The notes below the pieces were generated by a model, which saw only the letters and a list, made by a program, of their open reading frames with translations, ran no database searches and was not told where the DNA came from. Positions 25,231 to 37,680 of a DNA stretch of 64,000 nt are shown here, in pieces. Source of the stretch: Pegoplata infirma (Eukaryota > Arthropoda > Insecta > Diptera > Anthomyiidae); NCBI GenBank assembly GCA_963921195.1, contig OY992537.1:96678736-96742735 (forward strand), given 5' to 3'. The position numbers were made by a program, and so were the translations under genes. Position 1 is the stretch's first letter. The number at the start of each line of letters is the position of its first letter.

Positions 25231-26329
25231 CTGCAGGCGAAAAATTTTAACAACAAATTTTAACAAAAAATCGCGCGATTCAACATTCATTTGTTTTTCG
25301 TTTCATCGAATTCCGATTCGGAAAGTTATATTTTGCGGGTAAAAGAAAATCTCGCACTAAAATAAAAAAGGCTGTAGACACAATCGCCCAAAGAAAAATC
25401 GCCCAAAGAAGAAAATGAAAATTCGCCCAAAAATTTTTCATACAAATTTGGGCCATATTTCATATGAAAAGTTACCCAAAATTTTTGGGCAAATTTTCAA
25501 AGTTTTTGGGCAAAATTTCGAAATTAAAATTTGGATGATATTTCATTACGAAAAATGCCCCAATTTCTAATTGCTCCAACAGCTGCCCCAACTGCAGCCC
25601 CCACAAATGCCCCAATTTCTAATTGCTCCAACAGCTGCCCCAACTGCAGCCCCCACAAATGCCCCAATTTCTAATTGCTCCAACAGCTGCCCCAACTGCA
25701 GCCCCCACAAATGCCCCAATTTCTAATTGCTCCAACAGCTGCCCCAACTGCAGCCCCCACAAATGCCCCAATTTCAGGATATTCAATGTTCTGACGCCAA
25801 AATAAGTTTGGCGTCTTGGCGTCTTGGCGTTTCTTACATAGGCCGAAATGAAAGGGTGTCAGGTGTTTTTTGCGTTTTGGCGTCTCGGCATTAGTTACTT
25901 AGGCAAAAACTAAGTAATATTTGAATTCAAAGGGTAAATTCAGGAAAAAGGTAATTAAAATAAAAAAATATTAATAAAAAGATTTAATTAATTAAAATTA
26001 AAAAAAAAATAAGAAAATAAGAAAAAAATAAAAATTAAAAAAAAAAAAAAAAAAATACAATTAAAAAAAAAAAATAAGAAAAAAATAAAAATTAAAAAAA
26101 AAAATAAGAAAAAAAAAAAATAAAAAAAAACAAGTAAAAAAGTTAAATTCGGCCGTGCCGAATTTTAAATACCCTCCATCTGTTATAGAGTAACAGATAA
26201 AGGCTCTGGTGGGAATCGAACCAACAACCCCTGCATTTGCAGATTATAACGCTACATATTAATCAACCGCAGCGCTGTTGAAAAACAAAAGTAATGAACT
26301 GAAAACAGCAAGGAGCTCTGATGAAAGCG
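25231..26329 (+). repeat. Satellite copy 17, internally deleted
   Basis: The copy is 1,099 bp. The minisatellite (25555-25775, 4 units) and the A-rich tract are present, but CCATCTG is joined directly to TTATAGAGTAAC at 26182/26183, removing about 440 bp of right module. The tRNA-like module is kept. Confidence 0.95.
26176..26190. other. Deletion junction in copy 17
   Basis: CCATCTGT runs into TATAGAGTAAC. Intact copies have CCATCTGTATCCC and TTCCGTTATAGAG about 440 bp apart; the junction falls in a shared GT, a two-base microhomology. Confidence 0.85.
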
Positions 26330-28032
26330 CTGCAGGCGAAAAATTTTAACAACAAATTTTAACAAAAAATCGCGCGATTCAACATTCATTTGTTTTTCGT
26401 TTCATCGAATCCCGATTCGGAAAGTTATATTTTGCGGGTAAAAGAAAATCTCGCACTAAAATAAAAAAGGCTGTAGACACAATCGCCCAAAGAAAAATCG
26501 CCCAAAAAAGAAAATGAAAATTCGCCCAAAAATTTTTCATACAAATTTGGGCCATATTTCATATGAAAAGTTACCCAAAATTTTTGGGCAAATTTTCAAA
26601 GTTTTTGGGCAAAATTTCGAAATTAAAATTTGGATGATATTTCATTACGAAAAATGCCCCAATTTCTAATTGCTCCAACAGCTGCCCCAACTGCAGCCCC
26701 CACAAATGCCCCAATTTCTAATTGCTCCAACAGCTGCCCCAACTGCAGCCCCCACAAATGCCCCAATTTCTAATTGCTCCAACAGCTGCCCCAACTGCAG
26801 CCCCCACAAATGCCCCAATTTCTAATTGCTCCAACAGCTGCCCCAACTGCAGCCCCCACAAATGCCCCAATTTCTAATTGCTCCAACAGCTGCCCCAACT
26901 GCAGCCCCCACAAATGCCCCAATTTCTAATTGCTCCAACAGCTGCCCCAACTGCAGCCCCCACAAATGCCCCAATTTCTAATTGCTCCAACAGCTGCCCC
27001 AACTGCAGCCCCCACAAATGCCCCAATTTCAGGATATTCAATGTTCTGACGCCAAAATAAGTTTGGCGTCTTGGCGTCTTGGCGTTTCTTACATAGGCCG
27101 AAATGAAAGGGTGTCAGGTGTTTTTTGCGTTTTGGCGTCTCGGCATTAGTTACTTAGGCAAAAACTAAGTAATATTTGAATTCAAAGGGTAAATTCAGGA
27201 AAAAGGTAATTAAAATAAAAAAATATTAATAAAAAGATTTAATTAATTAAAATTAAAAAAAAATAAGAAAATAAGAAAAAAATAAAAATTAAAAAAAAAA
27301 AAAAAAAAAAAAAATAAAATTAAAAAAAAAAAAAAAAAATAAGAAAAAAATAAAAATTAAAAAAAAAAAATAAGAAAAAAAAAAAATAAAAAAAAACAAG
27401 TAAAAAAGTTAAATTCGGCCGTGCCGAATTTTAAATACCCTCCATCTGTATCCCAGTATTTATAAATTAATACGATTTTCTAATGCACGTTCTTTAAAAA
27501 TTTAATATCAATGGCACAGATTAATACAGACTCGACAATTATAACAAGTGTCAAAAAAGTAGTCTTTAACCATATGGTTATTTTTTTAAAATTATTCTAC
27601 TAATTAGGTTAGAGAGAGAAAACCAATATAACACGCCATACGAAAAAAAAAGGTAGAACGGCTTTTATTGTTTTACTCACTTCTAACTAGTAGAAAGTGT
27701 TGCCATGCTTTAAACCAGCTAAAAACCGATCTGTATCTTCTAAATTCGCTAAGTTTTTACCCATTTTTGTTTTACAACTCTACTGTCTAGTCTGTATATA
27801 GTCTGTGTCTATGGTGTTTATATAAATAATATATGAAAAATTGTCCATTTTTATTTTGGTTTTTGATTTTGTCAAAACCTTTCCGTTATAGAGTAACAGA
27901 TAAAGGCTCTGGTGGGAATCGAACCAACAACCCCTGCATTTGCAGATTATAACGCTACATATTAATCAACCGCAGCGCTGTTGAAAAACAAAAGTAATGA
28001 ACTGAAAACAGCAAGGAGCTCTGATGAAAGCG
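26330..28032 (+). repeat. Satellite copy 18
   Basis: The minisatellite is 26654-27030 with 7 units. A GAATCCCGATTC variant in the left module is shared only with copy 20, which also has 7 units. Confidence 0.95.
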
Positions 28033-29568
28033 CAACAGGCGAAAAATTTTAACAACAAATTTTAACAAAAAATCGCGCGATTCAACATTCATTTGTTTTT
28101 CGTTTCATCGAATTCCGATTCGGAAAGTTATATTTTGCGGGTAAAAGAAAATCTCGCACTAAAATAAAAAAGGCTGTAGACACAATCGCCCAAAGAAAAA
28201 TCGCCCAAAGAAGAAAATGAAAATTCGCCCAAAAATTTTTCATACAAATTTGGGCCATATTTCATATGAAAAGTTACCCAAAATTTTTGGGCAAATTTTC
28301 AAAGTTTTTGGGCAAAATTTCGAAATTAAAATTTGGATGATATTTCATTACGAAAAATGCCCCAATTTCTAATTGCTCCAACAGCTGCCCCAACTGCAGC
28401 CCCCACAAATGCCCCAATTTCTAATTGCTCCAACAGCTGCCCCAACTGCAGCCCCCACAAATGCCCCAATTTCTAATTGCTCCAACAGCTGCCCCAACTG
28501 CAGCCCCCACAAATGCCCCAATTTCTAATTGCTCCAACAGCTGCCCCAACTGCAGCCCCCACAAATGCCCCAATTTCAGGATATTCAATGTTCTGACGCC
28601 AAAATAAGTTTGGCGTCTTGGCGTCTTGGCGTTTCTTACATAGGCCGAAATGAAAGGGTGTCAGGTGTTTTTTGCGTTTTGGCGTCTCGGCATTAGTTAC
28701 TTAGGCAAAAACTAAGTAATATTTGAATTCAAAGGGTAAATTCAGGAAAAAGGTAATTAAAATAAAAAAATATTAATAAAAAGATTTAATTAATTAAAAT
28801 TAAAAAAAAAATAAGAAAATAAGAAAAAAATAAAAATTAAAAAAAAAAAAAAAAAAATACAATTAAAAAAAAAAAATAAGAAAAAAATAAAAATTAAAAA
28901 AAAAAATAAGAAAAAAAAAAAATAAAAAAAAACAAGTAAAAAAGTTAAATTCGGCCGTGCCGAATTTTAAATACCCTCCATCTGTATCCCAGTATTTATA
29001 AATTAATACGATTTTCTAATGCACGTTCTTTAAAAATTTAATATCAATGGCACAGATTAATACAGACTCGACAATTATAACAAGTGTCAAAAAAGTAGTC
29101 TTTAACCATATGGTTATTTTTTTAAAATTATTCTACTAATTAGGTTAGAGAGAGAAAACCAATATAACACGCCATACGAAAAAAAAAGGTAGAACGGCTT
29201 TTATTGTTTTACTCACTTCTAACTAGTAGAAAGTGTTGCCATGCTTTAAACCAGCTAAAAACCGATCTGTATCTTCTAAATTCGCTAAGTTTTTACCCAT
29301 TTTTGTTTTACAACTCTACTGTCTAGTCTGTATATAGTCTGTGTCTATGGTGTTTATATAAATAATATATGAAAAATTGTCCATTTTTATTTTGGTTTTT
29401 GATTTTGTCAAAACCTTTCCGTTATAGAGTAACAGATAAAGGCTCTGGTGGGAATCGAACCAACAACCCCTGCATTTGCAGATTATAACGCTACATATTA
29501 ATCAACCGCAGCGCTGTTGAAAAACAAAAGTAATGAACTGAAAACAGCAAGGAGCTCTGATGAAAGCG
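28033..29568 (+). repeat. Satellite copy 19 (CAACAGG start)
   Basis: This copy starts with CAACAGG, losing the PstI-type CTGCAG, as do copies 21, 23 and 32. The minisatellite is 28357-28577 with 4 units. The left module is of the GAAGAAAATG type while the right is TCTAAATTCGC. Confidence 0.95.
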
Positions 29569-31270
29569 CTGCAGGCGAAAAATTTTAACAACAAATTTTA
29601 ACAAAAAATCGCGCGATTCAACATTCATTTGTTTTTCGTTTCATCGAATCCCGATTCGGAAAGTTATATTTTGCGGGTAAAAGAAAATCTCGCACTAAAA
29701 TAAAAAAGGCTGTAGACACAATCGCCCAAAGAAAAATCGCCCAAAAAAGAAAATGAAAATTCGCCCAAAAATTTTTCATACAAATTTGGGCCATATTTCA
29801 TATGAAAAGTTACCCAAAATTTTTGGGCAAATTTTCAAAGTTTTTGGGCAAAATTTCGAAATTAAAATTTGGATGATATTTCATTACGAAAAATGCCCCA
29901 ATTTCTAATTGCTCCAACAGCTGCCCCAACTGCAGCCCCCACAAATGCCCCAATTTCTAATTGCTCCAACAGCTGCCCCAACTGCAGCCCCCACAAATGC
30001 CCCAATTTCTAATTGCTCCAACAGCTGCCCCAACTGCAGCCCCCACAAATGCCCCAATTTCTAATTGCTCCAACAGCTGCCCCAACTGCAGCCCCCACAA
30101 ATGCCCCAATTTCTAATTGCTCCAACAGCTGCCCCAACTGCAGCCCCCACAAATGCCCCAATTTCTAATTGCTCCAACAGCTGCCCCAACTGCAGCCCCC
30201 ACAAATGCCCCAATTTCTAATTGCTCCAACAGCTGCCCCAACTGCAGCCCCCACAAATGCCCCAATTTCAGGATATTCAATGTTCTGACGCCAAAATAAG
30301 TTTGGCGTCTTGGCGTCTTGGCGTTTCTTACATAGGCCGAAATGAAAGGGTGTCAGGTGTTTTTTGCGTTTTGGCGTCTCGGCATTAGTTACTTAGGCAA
30401 AAACTAAGTAATATTTGAATTCAAAGGGTAAATTCAGGAAAAAGGTAATTAAAATAAAAAAATATTAATAAAAAGATTTAATTAATTAAAATTAAAAAAA
30501 AATAAGAAAATAAGAAAAAAATAAAAATTAAAAAAAAAAAAAAAAAAAAAAATAAAATTAAAAAAAAAAAAAAAAAATAAGAAAAAAATAAAAATTAAAA
30601 AAAAAAAATAAGAAAAAAAAAAAATAAAAAAAAACAAGTAAAAAAGTTAAATTCGGCCGTGCCGAATTTTAAATACCCTCCATCTGTATCCCAGTATTTA
30701 TAAATTAATACGATTTTCTAATGCACGTTCTTTAAAAATTTAATATCAATGGCACAGATTAATACAGACTCGACAATTATAACAAGTGTCAAAAAAGTAG
30801 TCTTTAACCATATGGTTATTTTTTTAAAATTATTCTACTAATTAGGTTAGAGAGAGAAAACCAATATAACACGCCATACGAAAAAAAAAGGTAGAACGGC
30901 TTTTATTGTTTTACTCACTTCTAACTAGTAGAAAGTGTTGCCATGCTTTAAACCAGCTAAAAACCGATCTGTATCTTCTAAATTCGCTAAGTTTTTACCC
31001 ATTTTTGTTTTACAACTCTACTGTCTAGTCTGTATATAGTCTGTGTCTATGGTGTTTATATAAATAATATATGAAAAATTGTCCATTTTTATTTTGGTTT
31101 TTGATTTTGTCAAAACCTTTCCGTTATAGAGTAACAGATAAAGGCTCTGGTGGGAATCGAACCAACAACCCCTGCATTTGCAGATTATAACGCTACATAT
31201 TAATCAACCGCAGCGCTGTTGAAAAACAAAAGTAATGAACTGAAAACAGCAAGGAGCTCTGATGAAAGCG
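29569..31270 (+). repeat. Satellite copy 20
   Basis: The minisatellite is 29893-30269 with 7 units. It shares GAATCCCGATTC, the 7-unit length and near-equal overall length (1,702 versus 1,703 bp) with copy 18. Confidence 0.95.
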
Positions 31271-32906
31271 CAACAGGCGAAAAATTTTAACAACAAATTT
31301 TAACAAAAAATCGCGCGATTCAACATTCATTTGTTTTTCGTTTCATCGAATTCCGATTCGGAAAGTTATATTTTGCGGGTAAAAGAAAATCTCGCACTAA
31401 AATAAAAAAGGCTGTAGACACAATCGCCCAAAAAAGAAAATGAAAATTCGCCCAAAAATTTTTCATACAAATTTGGGCCATATTTCATATGAAAAGTTAC
31501 CCAAAATTTTTGGGCAAATTTTCAAAGTTTTTGGGCAAAATTTCGAAATTAAAATTTGGATGATATTTCATTACGAAAAATGCCCCAATTTCTAATTGCT
31601 CCAACAGCTGCCCCAACTGCAGCCCCCACAAATGCCCCAATTTCTAATTGCTCCAACAGCTGCCCCAACTGCAGCCCCCACAAATGCCCCAATTTCTAAT
31701 TGCTCCAACAGCTGCCCCAACTGCAGCCCCCACAAATGCCCCAATTTCTAATTGCTCCAACAGCTGCCCCAACTGCAGCCCCCACAAATGCCCCAATTTC
31801 TAATTGCTCCAACAGCTGCCCCAACTGCAGCCCCCACAAATGCCCCAATTTCTAATTGCTCCAACAGCTGCCCCAACTGCAGCCCCCACAAATGCCCCAA
31901 TTTCAGGATATTCAATGTTCTGACGCCAAAATAAGTTTGGCGTCTTGGCGTCTTGGCGTTTCTTACATAGGCCGAAATGAAAGGGTGTCAGGTGTTTTTT
32001 GCGTTTTGGCGTCTCGGCATTAGTTACTTAGGCAAAAACTAAGTAATATTTGAATTCAAAGGGTAAATTCAGGAAAAAGGTAATTAAAATAAAAAAATAT
32101 TAATAAAAAGATTTAATTAATTAAAATTAAAAAAAAAATAAGAAAATAAGAAAAAAATAAAAATTAAAAAAAAAAAAAAAAAAAAAAAATAAAATTAAAA
32201 AAAAAAAAAAAAAATAAGAAAAAAATAAAAATTAAAAAAAAAAAATAAGAAAAAAAAAAAATAAAAAAAAACAAGTAAAAAAGTTAAATTCGGCCGTGCC
32301 GAATTTTAAATACCCTCCATCTGTATCCCAGTATTTATAAATTAATACGATTTTCTAATGCACGTTCTTTAAAAATTTAATATCAATGGCACAGATTAAT
32401 ACAGACTCGACAAATATAACAAGTGTCAAAAAAGTAGTCTTTAACCATATGGTTATTTTTTTAAAATTATTCTACTAATTAGGTTAGAGAGAGAAAACCA
32501 ATATAACACGCCATACGAAAAAAAAGGTAGAACGGCTTTTATTGTTTTACTCACTTCTAACTAGTAGAAAGTGTTGCCATGCTTTAAACCAGCTAAAAAC
32601 CGATCTGTATCTTCTAAATTCGCTAAGTTTTTACCCATTTTTGTTTTACAACTCTACTGTCTAGTCTGTATATAGTCTGTGTCTATGGTGTTTATATAAA
32701 TAATATATGAAAAATTGTCCATTTTTATTTTGGTTTTTGATTTTGTCAAAACCTTTCCGTTATAGAGTAACAGATAAAGGCTCTGGTGGGAATCGAACCA
32801 ACAACCCCTGCATTTGCAGATTATAACGCTACATATTAATCAACCGCAGCGCTGTTGAAAAACAAAAGTAATGAACTGAAAACAGCAAGGAGCTCTGATG
32901 AAAGCG
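31271..32906 (+). repeat. Satellite copy 21 (CAACAGG start)
   Basis: The minisatellite is 31580-31904 with 6 units. The left module lacks one GAAAAATCGCCC segment, as in copies 23, 30 and 32. A private GACAAATATA is seen near 32410. Confidence 0.95.
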
Positions 32907-34505
32907 CTGCAGGCGAAAAATTTTCACAACAAATTTTAACAAAAAATCGCGCGATTCAACATTCATTTGTTTTTCGTTTCATCGAATTCCGATTCGGAAA
33001 GTTATATTTTGCGGGTAAAAGAAAATCTCGCACTAAAATAAAAAAGGCTGTAGACACAATCGCCCAAAGAAAAATCGCCCAAAAAAGAAAATGAAAATTC
33101 GCCCAAAAATTTTTCATACAAATTTGGGCCATATTTCATATGAAAAGTTACCCAAAATTTTTGGGCAAATTTTCAAAGTTTTTGGGCAAAATTTCGAAAT
33201 TAAAATTTGGATGATATTTCATTACGAAAAATGCCCCAATTTCTAATTGCTCCAACAGCTGCCCCAACTGCAGCCCCCACAAATGCCCCAATTTCTAATT
33301 GCTCAAACAGCTGCCCCAACTGCAGCCCCCACAAATGCCCCAATTTCTAATTGCTCCAACAGCTGCCCCAACTGCAGCCCCCACAAATGCCCCAATTTCT
33401 AATTGCTCCAACAGCTGCCCCAACTGCAGCCCCCACAAATGCCCCAATTTCTAATTGCTCCAACAGCTGCCCCAACTGCAGCCCCCACAAATGCCCCAAT
33501 TTCAGGATATTCAATGTTCTGACGCCAAAATAAGTTTGGCGTCTTGGCGTCTTGGCGTTTCTTACATAGGCCGAAATGAAAGGGTGTCAGGTGTTTTTTG
33601 CGTTTTGGCGTCTCGGCATTAGTTACTTAGGCAAAAACTAAGTAATATTTGAATTCAAAGGGTAAATTCAGGAAAAAGGTAATTAAAATAAAAAAATATT
33701 AATAAAAAGATTTAATTAATTAAAATTAAAAAAAAATAAGAAAATAAGAAAAAAATAAAAATTAAAAAAAAAAAAAAAAAAAAAAATAAAATTAAAAAAA
33801 AAAAAAAAAAAATAAGAAAAAAATAAAAATTAAAAAAAAAAATTAAGAAAAAAAAAAAATAAAAAAAAACAAGTAAAAAAGTTAAATTCGGCCGTGCCGA
33901 ATTTTAAATACCCTCCATCTGTATCCCAGTATTTATAAATTAATACGATTTTCTAATGCACGTTCTTTAAAAATTTAATATCAATGGCACAGATTAATAC
34001 AGACTCGACAATTATAACAAGTGTCAAAAAAGTAGTCTTTAACCATATGGTTATTTTTTTAAAATTATTCTACTAATTAGGTTAGAGAGAGAAAACCAAT
34101 ATAACACGCCATACGAAAAAAAAAGGTAGAACGGCTTTTATTGTTTTACTCACTTCTAACTAGTAGAAAGTGTTGCCATGCTTTAAACCAGCTAAAAACC
34201 GATCTGTATCTTCTAAATTCGCTAAGTTTTTACCCATTTTTGTTTTACAACTCTACTGTCTAGTCTGTATATAGTCTGTGTCTATGGTGTTTATATAAAT
34301 AATATATGAAAAATTGTCCATTTTTATTTTGGTTTTTGATTTTGTCAAAACCTTTCCGTTATAGAGTAACAGATAAAGGCTCTGGTGGGAATCGAACCAA
34401 CAACCCCTGCATTTGCAGATTATAACGCTACATATTAATCAACCGCAGCGCTGTTGAAAAACAAAAGTAATGAACTGAAAACAGCAAGGAGCTCTGATGA
34501 AAGCG
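32907..34505 (+). repeat. Satellite copy 22 (TTTTCACAAC variant)
   Basis: The minisatellite is 33231-33503 with 5 units, the second with GCTCAAACAG for GCTCCAACAG. TTTTCACAAC replaces TTTTAACAAC in the left module. Both marks recur only in copies 24, 25 and 33. The A-to-C change removes a TAA and so opens a spurious 79-codon frame. Confidence 0.96.
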
Positions 34506-36089
34506 CAACAGGCGAAAAATTTTAACAACAAATTTTAACAAAAAATCGCGCGATTCAACATTCATTTGTTTTTCGTTTCATCGAATTCCGATTCGGAAAG
34601 TTATATTTTGCGGGTAAAAGAAAATCTCGCACTAAAATAAAAAAGGCTGTAGACACAATCGCCCAAAAAAGAAAATGAAAATTCGCCCAAAAATTTTTCA
34701 TACAAATTTGGGCCATATTTCATATGAAAAGTTACCCAAAATTTTTGGGCAAATTTTCAAAGTTTTTGGGCAAAATTTCGAAATTAAAATTTGGATGATA
34801 TTTCATTACGAAAAATGCCCCAATTTCTAATTGCTCCAACAGCTGCCCCAACTGCAGCCCCACAAATGCCCCAATTTCTAATTGCTCCAACAGCTGCCCC
34901 AGCTGCAGCCCCCACAAATGCCCCAATTTCTAATTGCTCCAACAGCTGCCCCAACTGCAGCCCCCACAAATGCCCCAATTTCTAATTGCTCCAACAGCTG
35001 CCCCAACTGCAGCCCCCACAAATGCCCCAATTTCTAATTGCTCCAACAGCTGCCCCAACTGCAGCCCCCACAAATGCCCCAATTTCAGGATATTCAATGT
35101 TCTGACGCCAAAATAAGTTTGGCGTCTTGGCGTCTTGGCGTTTCTTACATAGGCCGAAATGAAAGGGTGTCAGGTGTTTTTTGCGTTTTGGCGTCTCGGC
35201 ATTAGTTACTTAGGCAAAAACTAAGTAATATTTGAATTCAAAGGGTAAATTCAGGAAAAAGGTAATTAAAATAAAAAAATATTAATAAAAAGATTTAATT
35301 AATTAAAATTAAAAAAAAAATAAGAAAATAAGAAAAAAATAAAAATTAAAAAAAAAAAAAAAAAAAAAAAATAAAATTAAAAAAAAAAAAAAAAAATAAG
35401 AAAAAAATAAAAATTAAAAAAAAAAAATAAGAAAAAAAAAAAATAAAAAAAAACAAGTAAAAAAGTTAAATTCGGCCGTGCCGAATTTTAAATACCCTCC
35501 ATCTGTATCCCAGTATTTATAAATTAATACGATTTTCTAATGCACGTTCTTTAAAAATTTAATATCAATGGCACAGATTAATACAGACTCGACAATTATA
35601 ACAAGTGTCAAAAAAGTAGTCTTTAACCATATGGTTATTTTTTTAAAATTATTCTACTAATTAGGTTAGAGAGAGAAAACCAATATAACACGCCATACGA
35701 AAAAAAAAGGTAGAACGGCTTTTATTGTTTTACTCACTTCTAACTAGTAGAAAGTGTTGCCATGCTTTAAACCAGCTAAAAACCGATCTGTATCTTCTAA
35801 ATTCGCTAAGTTTTTACCCATTTTTGTTTTACAACTCTACTGTCTAGTCTGTATATAGTCTGTGTCTATGGTGTTTATATAAATAATATATGAAAAATTG
35901 TCCATTTTTATTTTGGTTTTTGATTTTGTCAAAACCTTTCCGTTATAGAGTAACAGATAAAGGCTCTGGTGGGAATCGAACCAACAACCCCTGCATTTGC
36001 AGATTATAACGCTACATATTAATCAACCGCAGCGCTGTTGAAAAACAAAAGTAATGAACTGAAAACAGCAAGGAGCTCTGATGAAAGCG
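34506..36089 (+). repeat. Satellite copy 23 (CAACAGG start)
   Basis: The minisatellite is 34815-35086 with 5 units; the first has lost one C (CAGCCCCAC) and the second reads CCCCAGCTGCAG for CCCCAACTGCAG. The latter mark is shared only with copy 32. Confidence 0.96.
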
Positions 36090-37680
36090 CTGCAGGCGAA
36101 AAATTTTCACAACAAATTTTAACAAAAAATCGCGCGATTCAACATTCATTTGTTTTTCGTTTCATCGAATTCCGATTCGGAAAGTTATATTTTGCGGGTA
36201 AAAGAAAATCTCGCACTAAAATAAAAAAGGCTGTAGACACAATCGCCCAAAGAAAAATCGCCCAAAAAAGAAAATGAAAATTCGCCCAAAAATTTTTCAT
36301 ACAAATTTGGGCCATATTTCATATGAAAAGTTACCCAAAATTTTTGGGCAAATTTTCAAAGTTTTTGGGCAAAATTTCGAAATTAAAATTTGGATGATAT
36401 TTCATTACGAAAAATGCCCCAATTTCTAATTGCTCCAACAGCTGCCCCAACTGCAGCCCCCACAAATGCCCCAATTTCTAATTGCTCAAACAGCTGCCCC
36501 AACTGCAGCCCCCACAAATGCCCCAATTTCTAATTGCTCCAACAGCTGCCCCAACTGCAGCCCCCACAAATGCCCCAATTTCTAATTGCTCCAACAGCTG
36601 CCCCAACTGCAGCCCCCACAAATGCCCCAATTTCTAATTGCTCCAACAGCTGCCCCAACTGCAGCCCCCACAAATGCCCCAATTTCAGGATATTCAATGT
36701 TCTGACGCCAAAATAAGTTTGGCGTCTTGGCGTTTCTTACATAGGCCGAAATGAAAGGGTGTCAGGTGTTTTTTGCGTTTTGGCGTCTCGGCATTAGTTA
36801 CTTAGGCAAAAACTAAGTAATATTTGAATTCAAAGGGTAAATTCAGGAAAAAGGTAATTAAAATAAAAAAATATTAATAAAAAGATTTAATTAATTAAAA
36901 TTAAAAAAAAAATAAGAAAATAAGAAAAAAATAAAAATTAAAAAAAAAAAAAAAAAAAAAAATAAAATTAAAAAAAAAAAAAAAAAATAAGAAAAAAATA
37001 AAAATTAAAAAAAAAAAATAAGAAAAAAAAAAAATAAAAAAAAACAAGTAAAAAAGTTAAATTCGGCCGTGCCGAATTTTAAATACCCTCCATCTGTATC
37101 CCAGTATTTATAAATTAATACGATTTTCTAATGCACGTTCTTTAAAAATTTAATATCAATGGCACAGATTAATACAGACTCGACAATTATAACAAGTGTC
37201 AAAAAAGTAGTCTTTAACCATATGGTTATTTTTTTAAAATTATTCTACTAATTAGGTTAGAGAGAGAAAACCAATATAACACGCCATACGAAAAAAAAAG
37301 GTAGAACGGCTTTTATTGTTTTACTCACTTCTAACTAGTAGAAAGTGTTGCCATGCTTTAAACCAGCTAAAAACCGATCTGTATCTTCTAAATTCGCTAA
37401 GTTTTTACCCATTTTTGTTTTACAACTCTACTGTCTAGTCTGTATATAGTCTGTGTCTATGGTGTTTATATAAATAATATATGAAAAATTGTCCATTTTT
37501 ATTTTGGTTTTTGATTTTGTCAAAACCTTTCCGTTATAGAGTAACAGATAAAGGCTCTGGTGGGAATCGAACCAACAACCCCTGCATTTGCAGATTATAA
37601 CGCTACATATTAATCAACCGCAGCGCTGTTGAAAAACAAAAGTAATGAACTGAAAACAGCAAGGAGCTCTGATGAAAGCG
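36090..37680 (+). repeat. Satellite copy 24 (TTTTCACAAC variant)
   Basis: The minisatellite is 36414-36686 with 5 units, the second with GCTCAAACAG. It is nearly identical to copy 25, which looks like a single-unit duplication of it. Confidence 0.96.

Noticed and set aside
32855..33094. A 79-codon frame in copies 22, 24, 25 and 33
   Set aside because: It exists only because TTTTAACAAC became TTTTCACAAC, removing a TAA; it starts at TTG and spans non-coding repeat. It is useful as a kinship marker but not as a gene.
34732..34985. Overlapping 64-codon frames on both strands in copy 23
   Set aside because: They arise from the one-base deletion in the first 52-bp unit that shifts the frame. Open frames on both strands of a minisatellite do not indicate genes.
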